Assembly: GCF_905332535.1 (NCBI RefSeq)
Contig: NZ_CAJOCF010000001.1
Location: 521,219-585,218 of the forward strand
Direction of reading: 5' to 3'
DNA from: Latilactobacillus fragifolii
GTDB lineage: Bacteria; Bacillota; Bacilli; Lactobacillales; Lactobacillaceae
DNA: 64,000 bases
Numbering within the stretch: position 1 is the first letter of the stretch; each line of letters opens with the position of its first letter. The notes below the pieces were generated by a model. The model made no database searches, was not told the origin of the DNA, and saw nothing but the letters and a program-made list of their open reading frames with translations. Positions 8,991 through 20,363 of the stretch are shown one piece after another. The position numbers and the translations under genes were made by a program.

Positions 8991-10079
8991 TTAGTCAAAA
9001 ATCATCATTGCTTGTTCATCGGTACACAAGAGTGTTAAGTGCTGATAGTTTGGATTATTAATTGCAAGTTGTAGCGCTAGATTCTGCTGTTGCGCCAACA
9101 ATAGCTCTTGCGAACTAAGTCCTTGCGGCCAATAAAAAAATTGCTCGCGTCGCGGAAACCCCGCCGCTTTCAACGGGGCCTGTTTAAAGTCGGTTGCTGT
9201 TAAAAAGGCATCCGGCTCATGTACCGCTTGTTTGCGCACTTGACGCAAATTGCGCAGTCCTTTTTTAGTTAACCACTGCGTTGGCGTCCTTGTTAATTCA
9301 CTCATCAAATGTTGCGCGTTTTGCAACGGCAATTGATTGATTGCAAGTCCAGATTGGTCATTATTTTGCCGTAGTGTCTGTACCGTTTGCTCCAAAGTCA
9401 ATTGTCGTTGGTCAGCGGTTGGCGATTGTTGTGTCTTAGCTAGCTCATCTACTGGCACTGGCGTTTTTGAAACAACCTGATATAAGCCAGTTTGTAACAA
9501 CCGATTCGCATTTAAATACAAGATTGCCGTCAATCGTTCTTGCTGCATCACCAAAATTGCAAACGTCTGGTTTTTAAATGCCACTAAAGGGGTTTGTTGG
9601 TGTTGCTCTGGCGTTAACCGCAACTTAAACTGTTGCTCGTGTAACGTAACTGATAGTGACGTCGGTAGCACCGCGTTTTTAGTTAATTCGGCGCGTTTTT
9701 GAAAGAAATGAAACGGCGCTACATCGTTATTGGCACCAACAACCATGATTTGTTGTGTCTGATTAGATTGGTTATCAATCAATGCTTCAACATACTGCCG
9801 GCTGTCGAGGTGAAATAACCACCGTCGTTGATTCTCATCTGTCAGTTGTTGCTCGACCGGTTGTCCATAGGTTGCAATTAACTGCTCAGCTGGCTGATTA
9901 ATTAATTTCGCCGGCCCCTGCGTCTTAGTGTGCGGTATTTGTTTTATTGATCGTTGCGTTAACGGACCTTGGGCATCCTTAGGCGGATTAAACACTGGCG
10001 GTTGAATAATCGGCCAACCGTAAAGAATGATCAACCAGATAAGCAATGCAACGATTAGGCGGCGTGTACCTTTAATCAT
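8991..10079 (-). CDS. CAP-associated-domain protein, YlbC-like, without an obvious CAP domain
   Basis: 362 aa with one N-terminal membrane helix (LIVALLIWLIILYGW), so probably anchored with the bulk outside. The part from about residue 65 (LIATYGQPVEQQ...WLFHLDSRQYVEALID) resembles the CAP-associated N-terminal domain of Bacillus YlbC, which sits at the same place upstream of ylbG. I do not see the His/Glu signature of a CAP/SCP domain in the C-terminal half, so it may be a shortened or diverged member. It is Gln- and Thr-rich. The biochemical role is unknown. Confidence 0.7.
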   Translation of the reverse strand: MIKGTRRLIVALLIWLIILYGWPIIQPPVFNPPKDAQGPLTQRSIKQIPHTKTQGPAKLINQPAEQLIATYGQPVEQQLTDENQRRWLFHLDSRQYVEALIDNQSNQTQQIMVVGANNDVAPFHFFQKRAELTKNAVLPTSLSVTLHEQQFKLRLTPEQHQQTPLVAFKNQTFAILVMQQERLTAILYLNANRLLQTGLYQVVSKTPVPVDELAKTQQSPTADQRQLTLEQTVQTLRQNNDQSGLAINQLPLQNAQHLMSELTRTPTQWLTKKGLRNLRQVRKQAVHEPDAFLTATDFKQAPLKAAGFPRREQFFYWPQGLSSQELLLAQQQNLALQLAINNPNYQHLTLLCTDEQAMMIFD

Positions 10080-10091
10080 GATTTCACCCCA

Positions 10092-11279
10092 CTAATTCGT
10101 TAGCGCCGCTTTTTTCTCTTGGGCGCTGATGTTCAAGACGATCCCCAATGCCATTGCGAGCACCAACATACTTGATCCCCCATAACTGATAAACGGTAAC
10201 GTTACCCCAGTAATCGGCAAGATGCCTAACAGCCCACCGACGTTGAACAAGGTTTGCACAAAAATAATGGTTCCAATCCCGTAACACAATAAAGTGTGAT
10301 ACATCTTAGTTGCGTGAATCCCTAAGTAAAAAATTCGTGCTAGTAGTGCAAATAATAACCCAATAATGATGAGCGTTCCAATGACCCCTAATTCTTCAGT
10401 GGTAATTGATAAAATAAAATCGGTATACGGTTCTGGTAAGTAACCGCGTTTTTGGATACTATTACCGAGCCCTAAACCAAACCACCCCCCATTGTTAATT
10501 GCATAGTAGGAATTCACTAACTGACTCCCTCCCATATTTTCTAGTTCAAAGGGGTGTAAAAACGATAAAATCCGATTGAACTTATAAGAATTAACGTTAG
10601 TAGAAAAGTTAAAGTGCCGTAAAATACTAAATAAAATCACGACGGTTGTTGTGACTGCCGTGATCAACAAAAAACCGTACCGATACGCCATCCCAGTGCC
10701 CAAAAACATCACGACCATCACAGCCGCCAAGATACTAGCCCCTCCTAAATCAGGTTGGATAAACACTAATAAGATAATCCCAGCGACTAATACAAGCGGA
10801 TTAAAGAATAATTTTAAATTATCAACAAATCCGTCGGCCAGTTCATTTTCCTTACGTGATAGCATATTAGCAAGATAAACAACAATCAATAACTTCGCAA
10901 ATTCTGACGGTTGGATGGTCAATGGTCCCAACTGAATCCAAGCAGTAGCCCCATTAACCGCTGCACTTGGTCTGAAACGGCTTAAAAAAAATAAATAAAT
11001 GAGTGCCCCGAAGACCGCAAACGTCATCCATTTTAGAAAAAATCGACTTTTTAAAACGGATAACTTAAGGAAATAGGTGATCATCATCAAGATAAAGCCC
11101 AACGCGATAAACACTAATTGCTTGGTAAAATACGCATCTGGTTGCATGCCGCGAATCGACATTAGATCTGAACTCGCTGAATAGACCATTAAAGCACCAA
11201 ATGCACATAAGATGACATATGGCAGCAATAACCAATAGTCTAAATACTGAATTTTACTTTTTTGAATTTTTTTCCACAC
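10092..11279 (-). CDS. ftsW: Peptidoglycan glycosyltransferase FtsW
   Basis: SEDS-family lipid II polymerase acting in the divisome. It is 395 aa with about ten membrane helices. Signatures are AWIQLGPLTIQPSEFAKL, TEELGVIGTL and LPFISYGGSSML near the C-terminus. It could be confused with RodA. Its position behind ylaN and the long first periplasmic region favour FtsW. It is four genes downstream of typA in the same direction. Confidence 0.88.
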   Translation of the reverse strand: MWKKIQKSKIQYLDYWLLLPYVILCAFGALMVYSASSDLMSIRGMQPDAYFTKQLVFIALGFILMMITYFLKLSVLKSRFFLKWMTFAVFGALIYLFFLSRFRPSAAVNGATAWIQLGPLTIQPSEFAKLLIVVYLANMLSRKENELADGFVDNLKLFFNPLVLVAGIILLVFIQPDLGGASILAAVMVVMFLGTGMAYRYGFLLITAVTTTVVILFSILRHFNFSTNVNSYKFNRILSFLHPFELENMGGSQLVNSYYAINNGGWFGLGLGNSIQKRGYLPEPYTDFILSITTEELGVIGTLIIIGLLFALLARIFYLGIHATKMYHTLLCYGIGTIIFVQTLFNVGGLLGILPITGVTLPFISYGGSSMLVLAMALGIVLNISAQEKKAALTN

Positions 11280-11287
11280 AGTTACAC

Positions 11288-11581
11288 CTAATTTCTATTT
11301 CGTTCGTATTCACTCTGCCCTTGCCCAGCCTGCATACCAATTTGATTAACCCGTTCTTCTAATTCACGCATCAAAGTTGCGCCCTGTGTTGCACTAATCA
11401 GTTGCATTCGTTTTGCAAAATCAACCTCGCGCGAAAAACCAAATAATTGGGTATCAATGACTTCTTCAATAACCGGACATTGACTCATACAAAGTGCATC
11501 AATTTGAGCACCCAACAGTTGCTCAATGCGTAGAGCGTCCGCTTCTAAAGTGCGATAAGCTGTTGTTTCTTGTTCAATCAT
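11288..11581 (-). CDS. ylaN: YlaN family protein (DUF1507)
   Basis: 97 aa. It matches Bacillus YlaN in the core CPVIEEVIDTQLFGFSREVDFAKRMQLI. In Bacillus, YlaN is important under iron limitation and has been linked to control of the iron regulator Fur; this is family knowledge, not shown here. It sits eight bases before ftsW, as in Bacillus. Confidence 0.9.
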   Translation of the reverse strand: MIEQETTAYRTLEADALRIEQLLGAQIDALCMSQCPVIEEVIDTQLFGFSREVDFAKRMQLISATQGATLMRELEERVNQIGMQAGQGQSEYERNRN

Positions 11582-11647
11582 AATTTACGCCTACCTATTC
11601 GTTATTAAAAAGCATACTCTGCTCGTTATTATACCATATTTACGCAC

Positions 11648-11677
11648 AAAAAAGAGGTCGCCAGTTGGCGACCTCTG
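11648..11677 (-). terminator. Terminator after typA
   Basis: Perfect stem gaggtcgcc / ggcgacctc with a four-base loop and T-run on the minus strand. Confidence 0.9.
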
Positions 11678-11691
11678 ATAGTTTTTAATGC

Positions 11692-13527
11692 TTAACCTTT
11701 TTTACGTTTCTTGTCAGCTTTTTGACGCATATTGGTATCAAGAATCTTCTTACGTAAACGAACCGAAGTAGGCGTTACTTCACAGTATTCGTCATCGTTT
11801 AAGAATTCAATTGATTCTTCAAGCGACATTTGTTTAGGGGTCTTGATGGCAGCTGAATGATCTTTACCAGAAGCACGCGTATTCGTTAAGTTTTTACCCT
11901 TAGTAACGTTTACGGCGATATCTGTATCACGGCTGTTTTGACCAACAATCATCCCTTCATAAACATCAACGCCAGCGCCAATGAATAATTGGCCACGATC
12001 TTCAACTGATTGTAAACTATAAGTTGTTGATGAACCAGCATTGATTGAAACTAATGCACCATTACGGCGACCTGGTTCCCAGTTTTTAATCACTGGCATG
12101 TATTTTTCGAAGGTGTGATTCATAATTCCGTATCCACCAGTCATCGTTAAGAATTCTGTTGAATACCCGATTAAACCACGTGAAGGTGCTAAGAAAGTCA
12201 TCCGCGTTTGGTTATTGGCATCACTTTCCATGTTTTGCATTTCACCTTTACGTTGGGCCATTGAGTCGATTACTGAACCTGTATATTGGTCAGGCGTATC
12301 GATTTGAACCATTTCGAAAGGTTCGCAAGTAACACCATCAATTTCACGATAAATAACTTCTGGACGTGATAATTGTAATTCAAAACCTTCACGACGCATT
12401 TCTTCAACTAAGATTGAAAGATGTAACTCACCACGCCCTGAAACAATCCAAGCGCCGGCTTTATCAGTATCTTCAACACGAAGTGAAACGTCAGTGTGTA
12501 GTTGATGACGTAAACGTTCTTCAATCTTACGGCCCGTAACAAATTCACCTTCACGACCAACAAATGGTGAATCATTAGCAGCAAATGTCATTTGTAAAGT
12601 TGGTTCGTCAATGCGAAGAATTGGCAATGCTTCTTGATGGTCAACTGGTGTCACAGTTTCCCCAACATAGATATCTTCCATCCCTGAAACAGCGATTAAA
12701 TCGCCAGCTTTGGCTTCTTCGATTTCAACCCGGTTTAACCCGATGAAACCAAAAATCTTAGTTACGCGGAAGTTTTTGGCAGAACCATCCAGTTTCAAAA
12801 CAGAAACTTGGTCACCAATTTTGATTGTCCCGCGAGAAACGCGGCCAATCCCAATCCGGCCAACATAATCATTGTAATCCAACATCGCCACTTGGAATTG
12901 AAGTGGTTCGTCACTATTATCAATTGGTGCTGGAATTGTCTCTAAAATTGTGTCAAAAATGGGATCCATTGTATGTGCTTGTGTATCTAAATCTGATTCA
13001 AGGCTTGATGTCCCGTTAATCGCACTTGCATAGACAACTGGGAATTCAAGTTGATCTTCATCAGCACCAAGTTCAATGAACAATTCAAGTACTTCATCAA
13101 CCACTTCTTCAGGCCGCGCGCCGGGGCGATCAATTTTGTTGATAACAACGATTGGTGTTAAATGTTGATCCAATGCTTTTTTCAAAACAAAACGAGTTTG
13201 TGGCATTGTACCTTCAAAAGCGTCAACGACTAATAATACACCGTCAACCATTTTCATAATCCGTTCTACTTCACCACCGAAATCAGCATGACCTGGTGTG
13301 TCTAAGATGTTGATTTGTTTACCGTTATATTTAACAGCCGTATTCTTTGAAAGAATTGTGATGCCACGTTCTTTTTCGATATCATTTGTATCCATTGCAC
13401 GGTCAGAAATTTCTGCATGGCCATCCAATGTATCTGATTGTTTTAGCATTTCGTTAACTAAAGTTGTTTTACCGTGGTCAACGTGGGCGATAATTGCGAT
13501 ATTGCGAATGTCTTCTCTTTTTTTCAA
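11692..13527 (-). CDS. typA: Translational GTPase TypA/BipA
   Basis: Ribosome-associated GTPase needed for 50S maturation and growth in the cold or under stress. It is 611 aa. G-motifs are AHVDHGKTT (residues 14-22), DTPGHADF and NKID. The EF-G-like domains follow, and the BipA-specific C-terminus is Lys/Arg-rich (ADKKRKKG). It is monocistronic, with a strong terminator behind it. Confidence 0.97.
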   Translation of the reverse strand: MKKREDIRNIAIIAHVDHGKTTLVNEMLKQSDTLDGHAEISDRAMDTNDIEKERGITILSKNTAVKYNGKQINILDTPGHADFGGEVERIMKMVDGVLLVVDAFEGTMPQTRFVLKKALDQHLTPIVVINKIDRPGARPEEVVDEVLELFIELGADEDQLEFPVVYASAINGTSSLESDLDTQAHTMDPIFDTILETIPAPIDNSDEPLQFQVAMLDYNDYVGRIGIGRVSRGTIKIGDQVSVLKLDGSAKNFRVTKIFGFIGLNRVEIEEAKAGDLIAVSGMEDIYVGETVTPVDHQEALPILRIDEPTLQMTFAANDSPFVGREGEFVTGRKIEERLRHQLHTDVSLRVEDTDKAGAWIVSGRGELHLSILVEEMRREGFELQLSRPEVIYREIDGVTCEPFEMVQIDTPDQYTGSVIDSMAQRKGEMQNMESDANNQTRMTFLAPSRGLIGYSTEFLTMTGGYGIMNHTFEKYMPVIKNWEPGRRNGALVSINAGSSTTYSLQSVEDRGQLFIGAGVDVYEGMIVGQNSRDTDIAVNVTKGKNLTNTRASGKDHSAAIKTPKQMSLEESIEFLNDDEYCEVTPTSVRLRKKILDTNMRQKADKKRKKG

Positions 13528-13678
13528 GTGTTTCAGCTTCCTCTCGCTAGTGACGTGACTAGTGTTGTTTATCTCATGTATACAGGCTATTATTTTACCA
13601 TAAAAAAATGGACTGTGCTTCTTATATTAGCGTTTTTTTGAAAATACGCAAGTTTTTTTCATGAAAATTTAATTATCT

Positions 13679-14470
13679 TTAGTCATTTGAACCATTCATA
13701 ATCGTGATAATTTCTTGTATTGCTTGCTTTGGCGCGATAATCATCCCTTCTTTTTGTGTCATGGAAATCGGTTGACCATCAAATTGTAAAACTTGAAATC
13801 CTAGTGTCTCAGCTAAAACACGTCCTGCAGCAATATCCCATGGCGCTAATTTCGAGATATAAGCTTGCACTTGGCCTTTCAATAAATGGGCAAACGTGAT
13901 ACCAGCACTCCCGTAAATCCGAACGCCAGAGCTATGGTACAAGACTGCTTGTAAGTGTGCTTCATTGGTGACCATCATCCGGGTATTGACGCAGATCAAA
14001 CCGTCTTGCAACGGTTCATCAACAGCGTGTTTGAGGGCAGCTTCGTTTTCGAATATGCCCAACTGCGGACCACCCCAGAATAATTGATCAGCCATTACAT
14101 CGTAAATAACCCCAAATAGTGGCTGCCCATCTTCATAAACACCAATCATAATGGCGAAATTCGCTCGTTGTTTCACAAAATTCATGGTACCATCAATCGG
14201 ATCAATAAAAAAAGTTAGCCCCTGTTGCCAATCATCAGGTACCTCACCAGCACCTTCTTCACCGACTAATTGTGCGTTCGGATAAGCCGTCTTAATCTTC
14301 TCAGCTAAAAAAGTTTGATTAGCACAATCGACATTAGTCACTAAATCATTAGGTCCCGACTTAGTACTAACCGTTAACGGTTGTTTAATTTGTATCCGGG
14401 TATAAGCTGCTGCTTCAAGGATCCACTTTTGTAGCGAACGACTCAACCGATACAATGCTTCTTGTTCCAT
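13679..14470 (-). CDS. Inositol monophosphatase family protein
   Basis: Mg2+-dependent sugar-phosphate phosphatase of the IMPase/SuhB/CysQ superfamily, 263 aa with the chosen start. Metal-binding motifs are GEEG, DPIDGTMNF and WDIAAG. It resembles Bacillus YktC. The substrate cannot be told from sequence. I chose the ATG at 14468-14470 (MEQEALYRL), which aligns with homologues and has GTGGATG upstream. A GTG at 14488 overlapping the previous stop is also possible. It follows the UPF0223 gene, the same pair as yktA-yktC. Confidence 0.85.
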   Translation of the reverse strand: MEQEALYRLSRSLQKWILEAAAYTRIQIKQPLTVSTKSGPNDLVTNVDCANQTFLAEKIKTAYPNAQLVGEEGAGEVPDDWQQGLTFFIDPIDGTMNFVKQRANFAIMIGVYEDGQPLFGVIYDVMADQLFWGGPQLGIFENEAALKHAVDEPLQDGLICVNTRMMVTNEAHLQAVLYHSSGVRIYGSAGITFAHLLKGQVQAYISKLAPWDIAAGRVLAETLGFQVLQFDGQPISMTQKEGMIIAPKQAIQEIITIMNGSND

Positions 14471-14484
14471 TTTTTCATCCACTT

Positions 14485-14769
14485 TCACTCATTAGGCGTC
14501 ATTTTAATTTGGGTGCGGCTAGTCTTTTGGACAGCCTGCATACACCGATAGATTGAATAGCCCGACGCTTCTGAAAAGGCCTTATCAATTTGTTTTTCTT
14601 GCATCTTGCTTTGAACGATCACTTTGAAATCGCGATAAGCAGCTTGTAAATCGGTCACTTTCGCGCCGAATTCATAAGCTTGTTCAACGAGATTATATAA
14701 TCGCATGACTTGGACAACTTCAGCGGACGTCCAGTCGGGTTCTATGGGATAGCTATAGTTCGTTTGCAT
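14485..14769 (-). CDS. UPF0223 family protein (YktA-like)
   Basis: 94 aa conserved Firmicutes protein of unknown function. The typical start is NYSYPIEPDWTSAEVV and a conserved SGYSIYRCMQA lies near the C-terminus. It is mostly helical. It is translated just ahead of the inositol monophosphatase gene, as in Bacillus. Confidence 0.88.
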   Translation of the reverse strand: MQTNYSYPIEPDWTSAEVVQVMRLYNLVEQAYEFGAKVTDLQAAYRDFKVIVQSKMQEKQIDKAFSEASGYSIYRCMQAVQKTSRTQIKMTPNE

Positions 14770-14888
14770 AAACGCTCCTAAATTTTACATAAATTTGCAC
14801 CAGTTTCAATTCAACTGATACCTTTAATCTCTCATATTATAACGCATTTTTTTAGGGGCTGTCGATTCCTTTTAGAAACAGCAACATC

Positions 14889-14920
14889 AAAAAAACGGCG
14901 CACTCCACTGGTGCGTCGTT
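14889..14920 (-). terminator. Terminator of the pdh operon
   Basis: Stem aacggcgca / tgcgtcgtt with a short loop and T-run on the minus strand, 15 bases after the pdhD stop. Confidence 0.85.
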
Positions 14921-14934
14921 ATTCTAACTATTTT

Positions 14935-16341
14935 TTAAATATGAATTGGTAAGCCTAATGCTAATTCGGCATCATCCATGATTGCTTCACTTAACGTTGG
15001 ATGCGGATGAATCGTTAAAGCAAGTTCTTCTGCGTTCATTCCTGACTCAACCGCTAATGTCAATTCAGAAATTAAATCACTCGCACCAACGCCGGCCACT
15101 TGAGCGCCAAGGACTGTGTTATCGTCTACGTTCGTGACTAACCGTACAAAACCTTCTGCATCCGCTAAGGATAAGGCACGACCATTGGCTGCAAATGGAA
15201 ATTTGAACCCTTTGGCATTAATCCCTTTGGCTTTAGCTTCAGCAACCGTTAGCCCCGTCGTCGCCAATTCAGGATCCGTGTAACAAACGGCAGGCATTGC
15301 ATGATAATCAACCGCTACTTTCTTACCAGCAATAGCTTCTGCCGCAACTTTGGCTTCATAACTTGCTTTATGCGCTAAAGCTGCTCCAGCAACCACATCA
15401 CCAATTGCATAGATGCCTTTAACATTAGTTTGTCCTTGTTGATCGACTTCAATCAAGCCCCGATCAGCCATCTTGATGCCGGCTTGTTCCAATCCCATTT
15501 CATCAGTGTTTGGCCGCCGACCAACCGTTACCATCACATAGTCAGCAACGAGTTGTTCTTCTTTACCCTCGACTTCGTATTTAACCGTCACGTTTTGATC
15601 GGTTTCAATCGCTTCTTTCGCCATGGCACCAGTAATCACATCGACGCCTTTTGCCTTAAAGTTCTTTGTCACTAGTTGTACCATGTCTTTTTCAAAGTTG
15701 GGTAAAATTGACGCTGTCCCTTCGAGAATCGTCACGTGGGCGCCTAAATTTGCATAGGCCCCAGCAAGTTCTGAACCAATATAACCGCCACCGATAACGA
15801 CCAATTCCTTTGGCACTTCGGTTAAGCTTAGGCCGCCCGTTGAATCAATGACCCGTTTGTTAAATTTGAAACCCTTAATTTCGATTGGGCGACTACCAGT
15901 AGCAATGATTAAGTTTTTAAAACTGTACGTTTGCGCACTTTCTTCTTTAATCACGCGTAAGCTATGTTCGTCTACCAAAAAGGCTGCGCCATCCAACACA
16001 TCAATCTTGTGTTTTTTGAACAACATTGAAATACCGCCAGTTAGTTTTTCAACAACCTCGTGTTGCTTCCAAGCTTGCGTCTTCGCAAAATCCAACGTCG
16101 CCCCAGTAGTCGTCACACCAAAGACAGCAGAATCCTTCGTCGCTTGTAGTCGATGGCCAGCAGCAATCAAAGCCTTGGAAGGGATACAGCCAACATTTAA
16201 ACACACACCACCGATTGTTTCACGTTCAATCACGGTTACTTTTTGACCCATTTCAGCCGCGCGAATTGCCGCAACATAGCCCCCAGGTCCCGAACCGATG
16301 ACTACGGTATCTAATTCAATTGCAAAATCACCTACAACCAT
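14935..16341 (-). CDS. pdhD: Dihydrolipoamide dehydrogenase (E3)
   Basis: FAD/NAD flavoprotein that reoxidises dihydrolipoyl groups of the pyruvate dehydrogenase complex. It is 468 aa. It has the FAD-binding motif [17 protein letters not shown], the redox disulfide in [15 protein letters not shown], the NAD motif [13 protein letters not shown] and the C-terminal dimer-interface HPHPTLSEA with the catalytic His-Glu. It is the last gene of pdhABCD, seven bases after pdhC. Confidence 0.96.
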   Translation of the reverse strand: MVVGDFAIELDTVVIGSGPGGYVAAIRAAEMGQKVTVIERETIGGVCLNVGCIPSKALIAAGHRLQATKDSAVFGVTTTGATLDFAKTQAWKQHEVVEKLTGGISMLFKKHKIDVLDGAAFLVDEHSLRVIKEESAQTYSFKNLIIATGSRPIEIKGFKFNKRVIDSTGGLSLTEVPKELVVIGGGYIGSELAGAYANLGAHVTILEGTASILPNFEKDMVQLVTKNFKAKGVDVITGAMAKEAIETDQNVTVKYEVEGKEEQLVADYVMVTVGRRPNTDEMGLEQAGIKMADRGLIEVDQQGQTNVKGIYAIGDVVAGAALAHKASYEAKVAAEAIAGKKVAVDYHAMPAVCYTDPELATTGLTVAEAKAKGINAKGFKFPFAANGRALSLADAEGFVRLVTNVDDNTVLGAQVAGVGASDLISELTLAVESGMNAEELALTIHPHPTLSEAIMDDAELALGLPIHI

Positions 16342-16347
16342 TTAAAA

Positions 16348-17937
16348 TCATCCTTCCATCAATAATAGCTCTGGATCAGCTAATAATTCTTTTAATTCGT
16401 TCATGGCACGTTGCGCAGTCCCACCATCAATTAAACGATGATCGAATGATAGTGATAATTTCAAGACTTTACCAACAGCTAGTTCACCATCAGCGTTGAC
16501 AATCGGTTCTGTCCCAATCCGGCCCACACCCAAAATCGCTACTTCTGGATAATTGATAACCGGTGTAAACCAACCACCACCAATTGAGCCGATGTTACTA
16601 ATCGTCATTGAACCACCACTCATTTCGGCTGGTTTCAACTTGTTGTCCACCGCTTTTTGCGTATTCTCACTAATTTCTTTAGCAATGGCAAAAACACTCT
16701 TACTATCAGCATCCTTAATATTTGGCACATAAAGGCCATGATCTGTATCTGTTGCAATCCCGATATTAATGTAGTGTTTGTAAACAATTTCGTTGGTTGC
16801 ATCATCAATTGACGCGTTCAAAGTTGGGAAATCGCGCAAGACAGTCACCAAGGCTTTAACAATGTATGGTAAGAAGGTTAACTTAATAGTCTTCTTAGCG
16901 GCCACATCCTTAAATTTCTTACGGTGCATCATCAATTTAGACACTTCTACTTCGTCAAATAAAGTAACGTGTGGCGCAGTGTGCTTGCTTGTCACCATTG
17001 CTTTGGCAATTGCCTTACGAGTTGGTGACATCTTTTCACGTGTTTCCCGTTCTGGGATCGCCGATGCGGTCGTTGTCGCAGCAACTGATTGGGCAGTTGG
17101 CGGCGTTGATTGGGCTGATGCTTTTTCAGCAGGAGCTGGGTTCGCTGGAATGTTTTGCATGAAGTTTTGCACATCGTCTTTAGTAATCCGACCATGTTTG
17201 CCAGTAGCTGGCACTTGACTAATATCAACATCGTTTTCTCGTGCAAATTGACGAACGGATGGCATTGCTAAAATCGGCCGATTTTGATCACTAATCGCAA
17301 CTACTGTTTGCCGACTTGGGACCGTTGTTTTAGCTGATGCTGCAACTGGCGCTTGGCCAGACGATGCCACACTTGCAGCAGAATTATGACCCGGTGCATC
17401 GATTTCAACCAGTCCTTGCCCGACCGTTGCCACTTCACCTTCACCTACTAAAATTTTGACTATTTTCCCACTAACGGGTGATGGGATTTCTTCGACCGAT
17501 TTGTCATTTTGAACTTCAAGTAAAACATCGTCTTCTTGAATGGTATCGCCTTCGGCAACCGCCCATTTTTGAATTTCACCTTCGGCAATCCCTTCACCAA
17601 TATCTGGTAATTTAAATTGGTAAATGCCATTAGTTGGCTGTTCAGCAGCCGCTGTCCCAGTAGATTCAGTGGTACTTGGTGTGTCATTGTCTTCAACATC
17701 CGGTGCGTCAATTTCAACCAATCCTTGCCCGACCGTTGCTACTTCACCTTCACTTACTAAAATTTTAACTATTTTCCCACTAACAGGTGATGGGATTTCT
17801 TCGACCGATTTGTCATTTTGAACTTCAAGTAAAACATCGTCTTCTTGGATGGTGTCGCCTTCTGCAACCATCCATTTTTGAATTTCGCCTTCTGCAATCC
17901 CTTCACCAATATCTGGTAACTTAAATTGATATGCCAT
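16348..17937 (-). CDS. pdhC: Pyruvate dehydrogenase E2, dihydrolipoamide acetyltransferase with two lipoyl domains
   Basis: Core enzyme transferring acetyl groups to CoA. It is 529 aa. Lipoyl domain 1 (about 1-79) and lipoyl domain 2 (about 105-182) carry the lipoylated Lys in NDKSVE at residues 43 and 146. They are almost identical, with two differences over 77 residues. An Ala/Pro linker follows, then a peripheral subunit-binding domain (AMPSVRQFARENDVDI), another linker and the acyltransferase domain with SFDHRLIDGG. It lies between pdhB and pdhD. Confidence 0.96.
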   Translation of the reverse strand: MAYQFKLPDIGEGIAEGEIQKWMVAEGDTIQEDDVLLEVQNDKSVEEIPSPVSGKIVKILVSEGEVATVGQGLVEIDAPDVEDNDTPSTTESTGTAAAEQPTNGIYQFKLPDIGEGIAEGEIQKWAVAEGDTIQEDDVLLEVQNDKSVEEIPSPVSGKIVKILVGEGEVATVGQGLVEIDAPGHNSAASVASSGQAPVAASAKTTVPSRQTVVAISDQNRPILAMPSVRQFARENDVDISQVPATGKHGRITKDDVQNFMQNIPANPAPAEKASAQSTPPTAQSVAATTTASAIPERETREKMSPTRKAIAKAMVTSKHTAPHVTLFDEVEVSKLMMHRKKFKDVAAKKTIKLTFLPYIVKALVTVLRDFPTLNASIDDATNEIVYKHYINIGIATDTDHGLYVPNIKDADSKSVFAIAKEISENTQKAVDNKLKPAEMSGGSMTISNIGSIGGGWFTPVINYPEVAILGVGRIGTEPIVNADGELAVGKVLKLSLSFDHRLIDGGTAQRAMNELKELLADPELLLMEG

Positions 17938-17966
17938 ACGTCTAACGTCCCTTCTTTCGTTATCGA

Positions 17967-18944
17967 CTAAAAGTTAATAACCTCTTTGACCTTGTTTTCA
18001 ATATCAGTTGCATTTGGCAACAAAGTTGCTTCAGCTTGTCCAAATGGAAATGGCGTATCTGGTGCGGAAACACGCGCAATTGGGGCTTCCAATGAGAGAA
18101 CCGCCCGTTCTGAAATTTCAGAAGCAACTTGTGCCCCAACACCAGCTTGTCTTTGTGCTTCTTGAACAATGACTACCCGCCCGGTCTTTTCGACTGAAGC
18201 AACAATTGTTTCAACATCTAATGGGGCAATCGTCCGTAAATCGATAACTTCAGCTTTAATATTTTCTTTAGCTAGATTTTCGGTCGCTTTAACAGCTTCT
18301 CTCACCATTGCACCATAAGTAATGATGGAAACGTCCGTCCCTTCAGTAACCACAGCCGCTTTGTCAAGTGGCACTGTGTAGGATTCATCCGGCACTTCTT
18401 CACGGAACGACCGATATAATTTCATATGTTCAAGATATAAAACAGGATCGTTTGAACGAATCGCAGCAATTAATAAGCCCTTGGCATCATATGGATTGCT
18501 TGGCACAACCACACGAATTCCTGGAATTTGCGTAATCATTCCTTCAAAATTATCTGAATGTAATTCTGGTGTGTGCACGCCACCGCCAAACGGTGCTCGA
18601 ATCGTGATTGGCATGTTACGTGTGCCCCCCATTCGATAACGGGTTCGTGACATCTGACCAGCGATTGAATCCATTGTTTCAAATACAAAGCCAAAGAATT
18701 GAATTTCCGGTACAGGACGGAATCCTTCTAACGCTAAACCGATTGATAAACCACCAATCCCCGATTCAGCCAACGGTGTATCAAAAACGCGGTCTTCACC
18801 ATGTTTAGCTTGTAACCCTTCAGTCGCTCGGAAAACCCCGCCGTTCTTACCAACATCTTCCCCGAAAATCAAGACGTTTTTATCATCCGCAAGTTCTAAA
18901 TCCAGCGCATTTGTAATTGCTTGAATCATCGTTTTTTGTGCCAT
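17967..18944 (-). CDS. pdhB: Pyruvate dehydrogenase E1 component, beta subunit
   Basis: Forms the alpha2beta2 thiamine-diphosphate E1 with PdhA. It is 325 aa. It starts [14 protein letters not shown] at the ATG 18942-18944, with AAGGAG upstream inside the end of pdhA; the frame stays open upstream to 19010 but those residues are not conserved. Typical motifs are [29 protein letters not shown] and [21 protein letters not shown]. It begins directly behind the pdhA stop. Confidence 0.96.
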   Translation of the reverse strand: MAQKTMIQAITNALDLELADDKNVLIFGEDVGKNGGVFRATEGLQAKHGEDRVFDTPLAESGIGGLSIGLALEGFRPVPEIQFFGFVFETMDSIAGQMSRTRYRMGGTRNMPITIRAPFGGGVHTPELHSDNFEGMITQIPGIRVVVPSNPYDAKGLLIAAIRSNDPVLYLEHMKLYRSFREEVPDESYTVPLDKAAVVTEGTDVSIITYGAMVREAVKATENLAKENIKAEVIDLRTIAPLDVETIVASVEKTGRVVIVQEAQRQAGVGAQVASEISERAVLSLEAPIARVSAPDTPFPFGQAEATLLPNATDIENKVKEVINF

Positions 18945-18945
18945 C

Positions 18946-20073
<1,128 letters not shown>

Positions 20074-20132
20074 TCAAAAAACTGTTTTATTGACTGCTAA
20101 TATCTGTATTAATTAATCATCTTTACAAGTCT

Positions 20133-20161
20133 AATTTAGCATTTCGCATCACGAAATGCAA
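20133..20161 (-). promoter_or_regulatory. pdh operon promoter with palindromic operator candidate
   Basis: On the minus strand, TTGCAT (20156-20161), a 17-base spacer and TAAATT (20133-20138). The spacer and half of the -35 box are occupied by the perfect 8-bp inverted repeat GCATTTCG/CGAAATGC (20139-20159). Such a position suits a repressor; the binder is unknown. Confidence 0.5.
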
Positions 20162-20309
20162 GCGTTTTATAAACGATATTAGCCAACTTACGTTACCATT
20201 AGTTTTCATTGTATGTGAATCTAATCACTAGTTAATTGATTTTTATCGCTGTTCTACTTCTGTTATAATTAAATTTCGATTTCTGTTATATAATAGCATG
20301 TAATAAGCA

Positions 20310-20337
20310 CAAAAAAAGAGCCCGCCATAGCGGACTC
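20310..20337 (-). terminator. Terminator after the M-box-controlled gene
   Basis: Stem gagcccgc / gcggactc with a short loop and T-run on the minus strand. The rest of the 20056-20363 gap holds only the pdh promoter and A/T-rich sequence. Confidence 0.75.
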
Positions 20338-20363
20338 ATCATTTATTTTAAGTTGGGGTATTT

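Noticed and set aside
10084..10287. 67 aa minus-strand frame at the end of ftsW
   Set aside because: Lies wholly inside ftsW in another frame, with no features of a gene.
15848..16246. 132 aa open frame on the plus strand opposite pdhD
   Set aside because: Shadow frame of pdhD, with no RBS and no recognisable protein; similar shadows lie opposite pdhC and in the ABC genes.
20154..20168. Possible CcpA (cre) site, TGCAAGCGTTTTAT, near the pdh promoter
   Set aside because: The second half of the motif does not match, so support is too weak.
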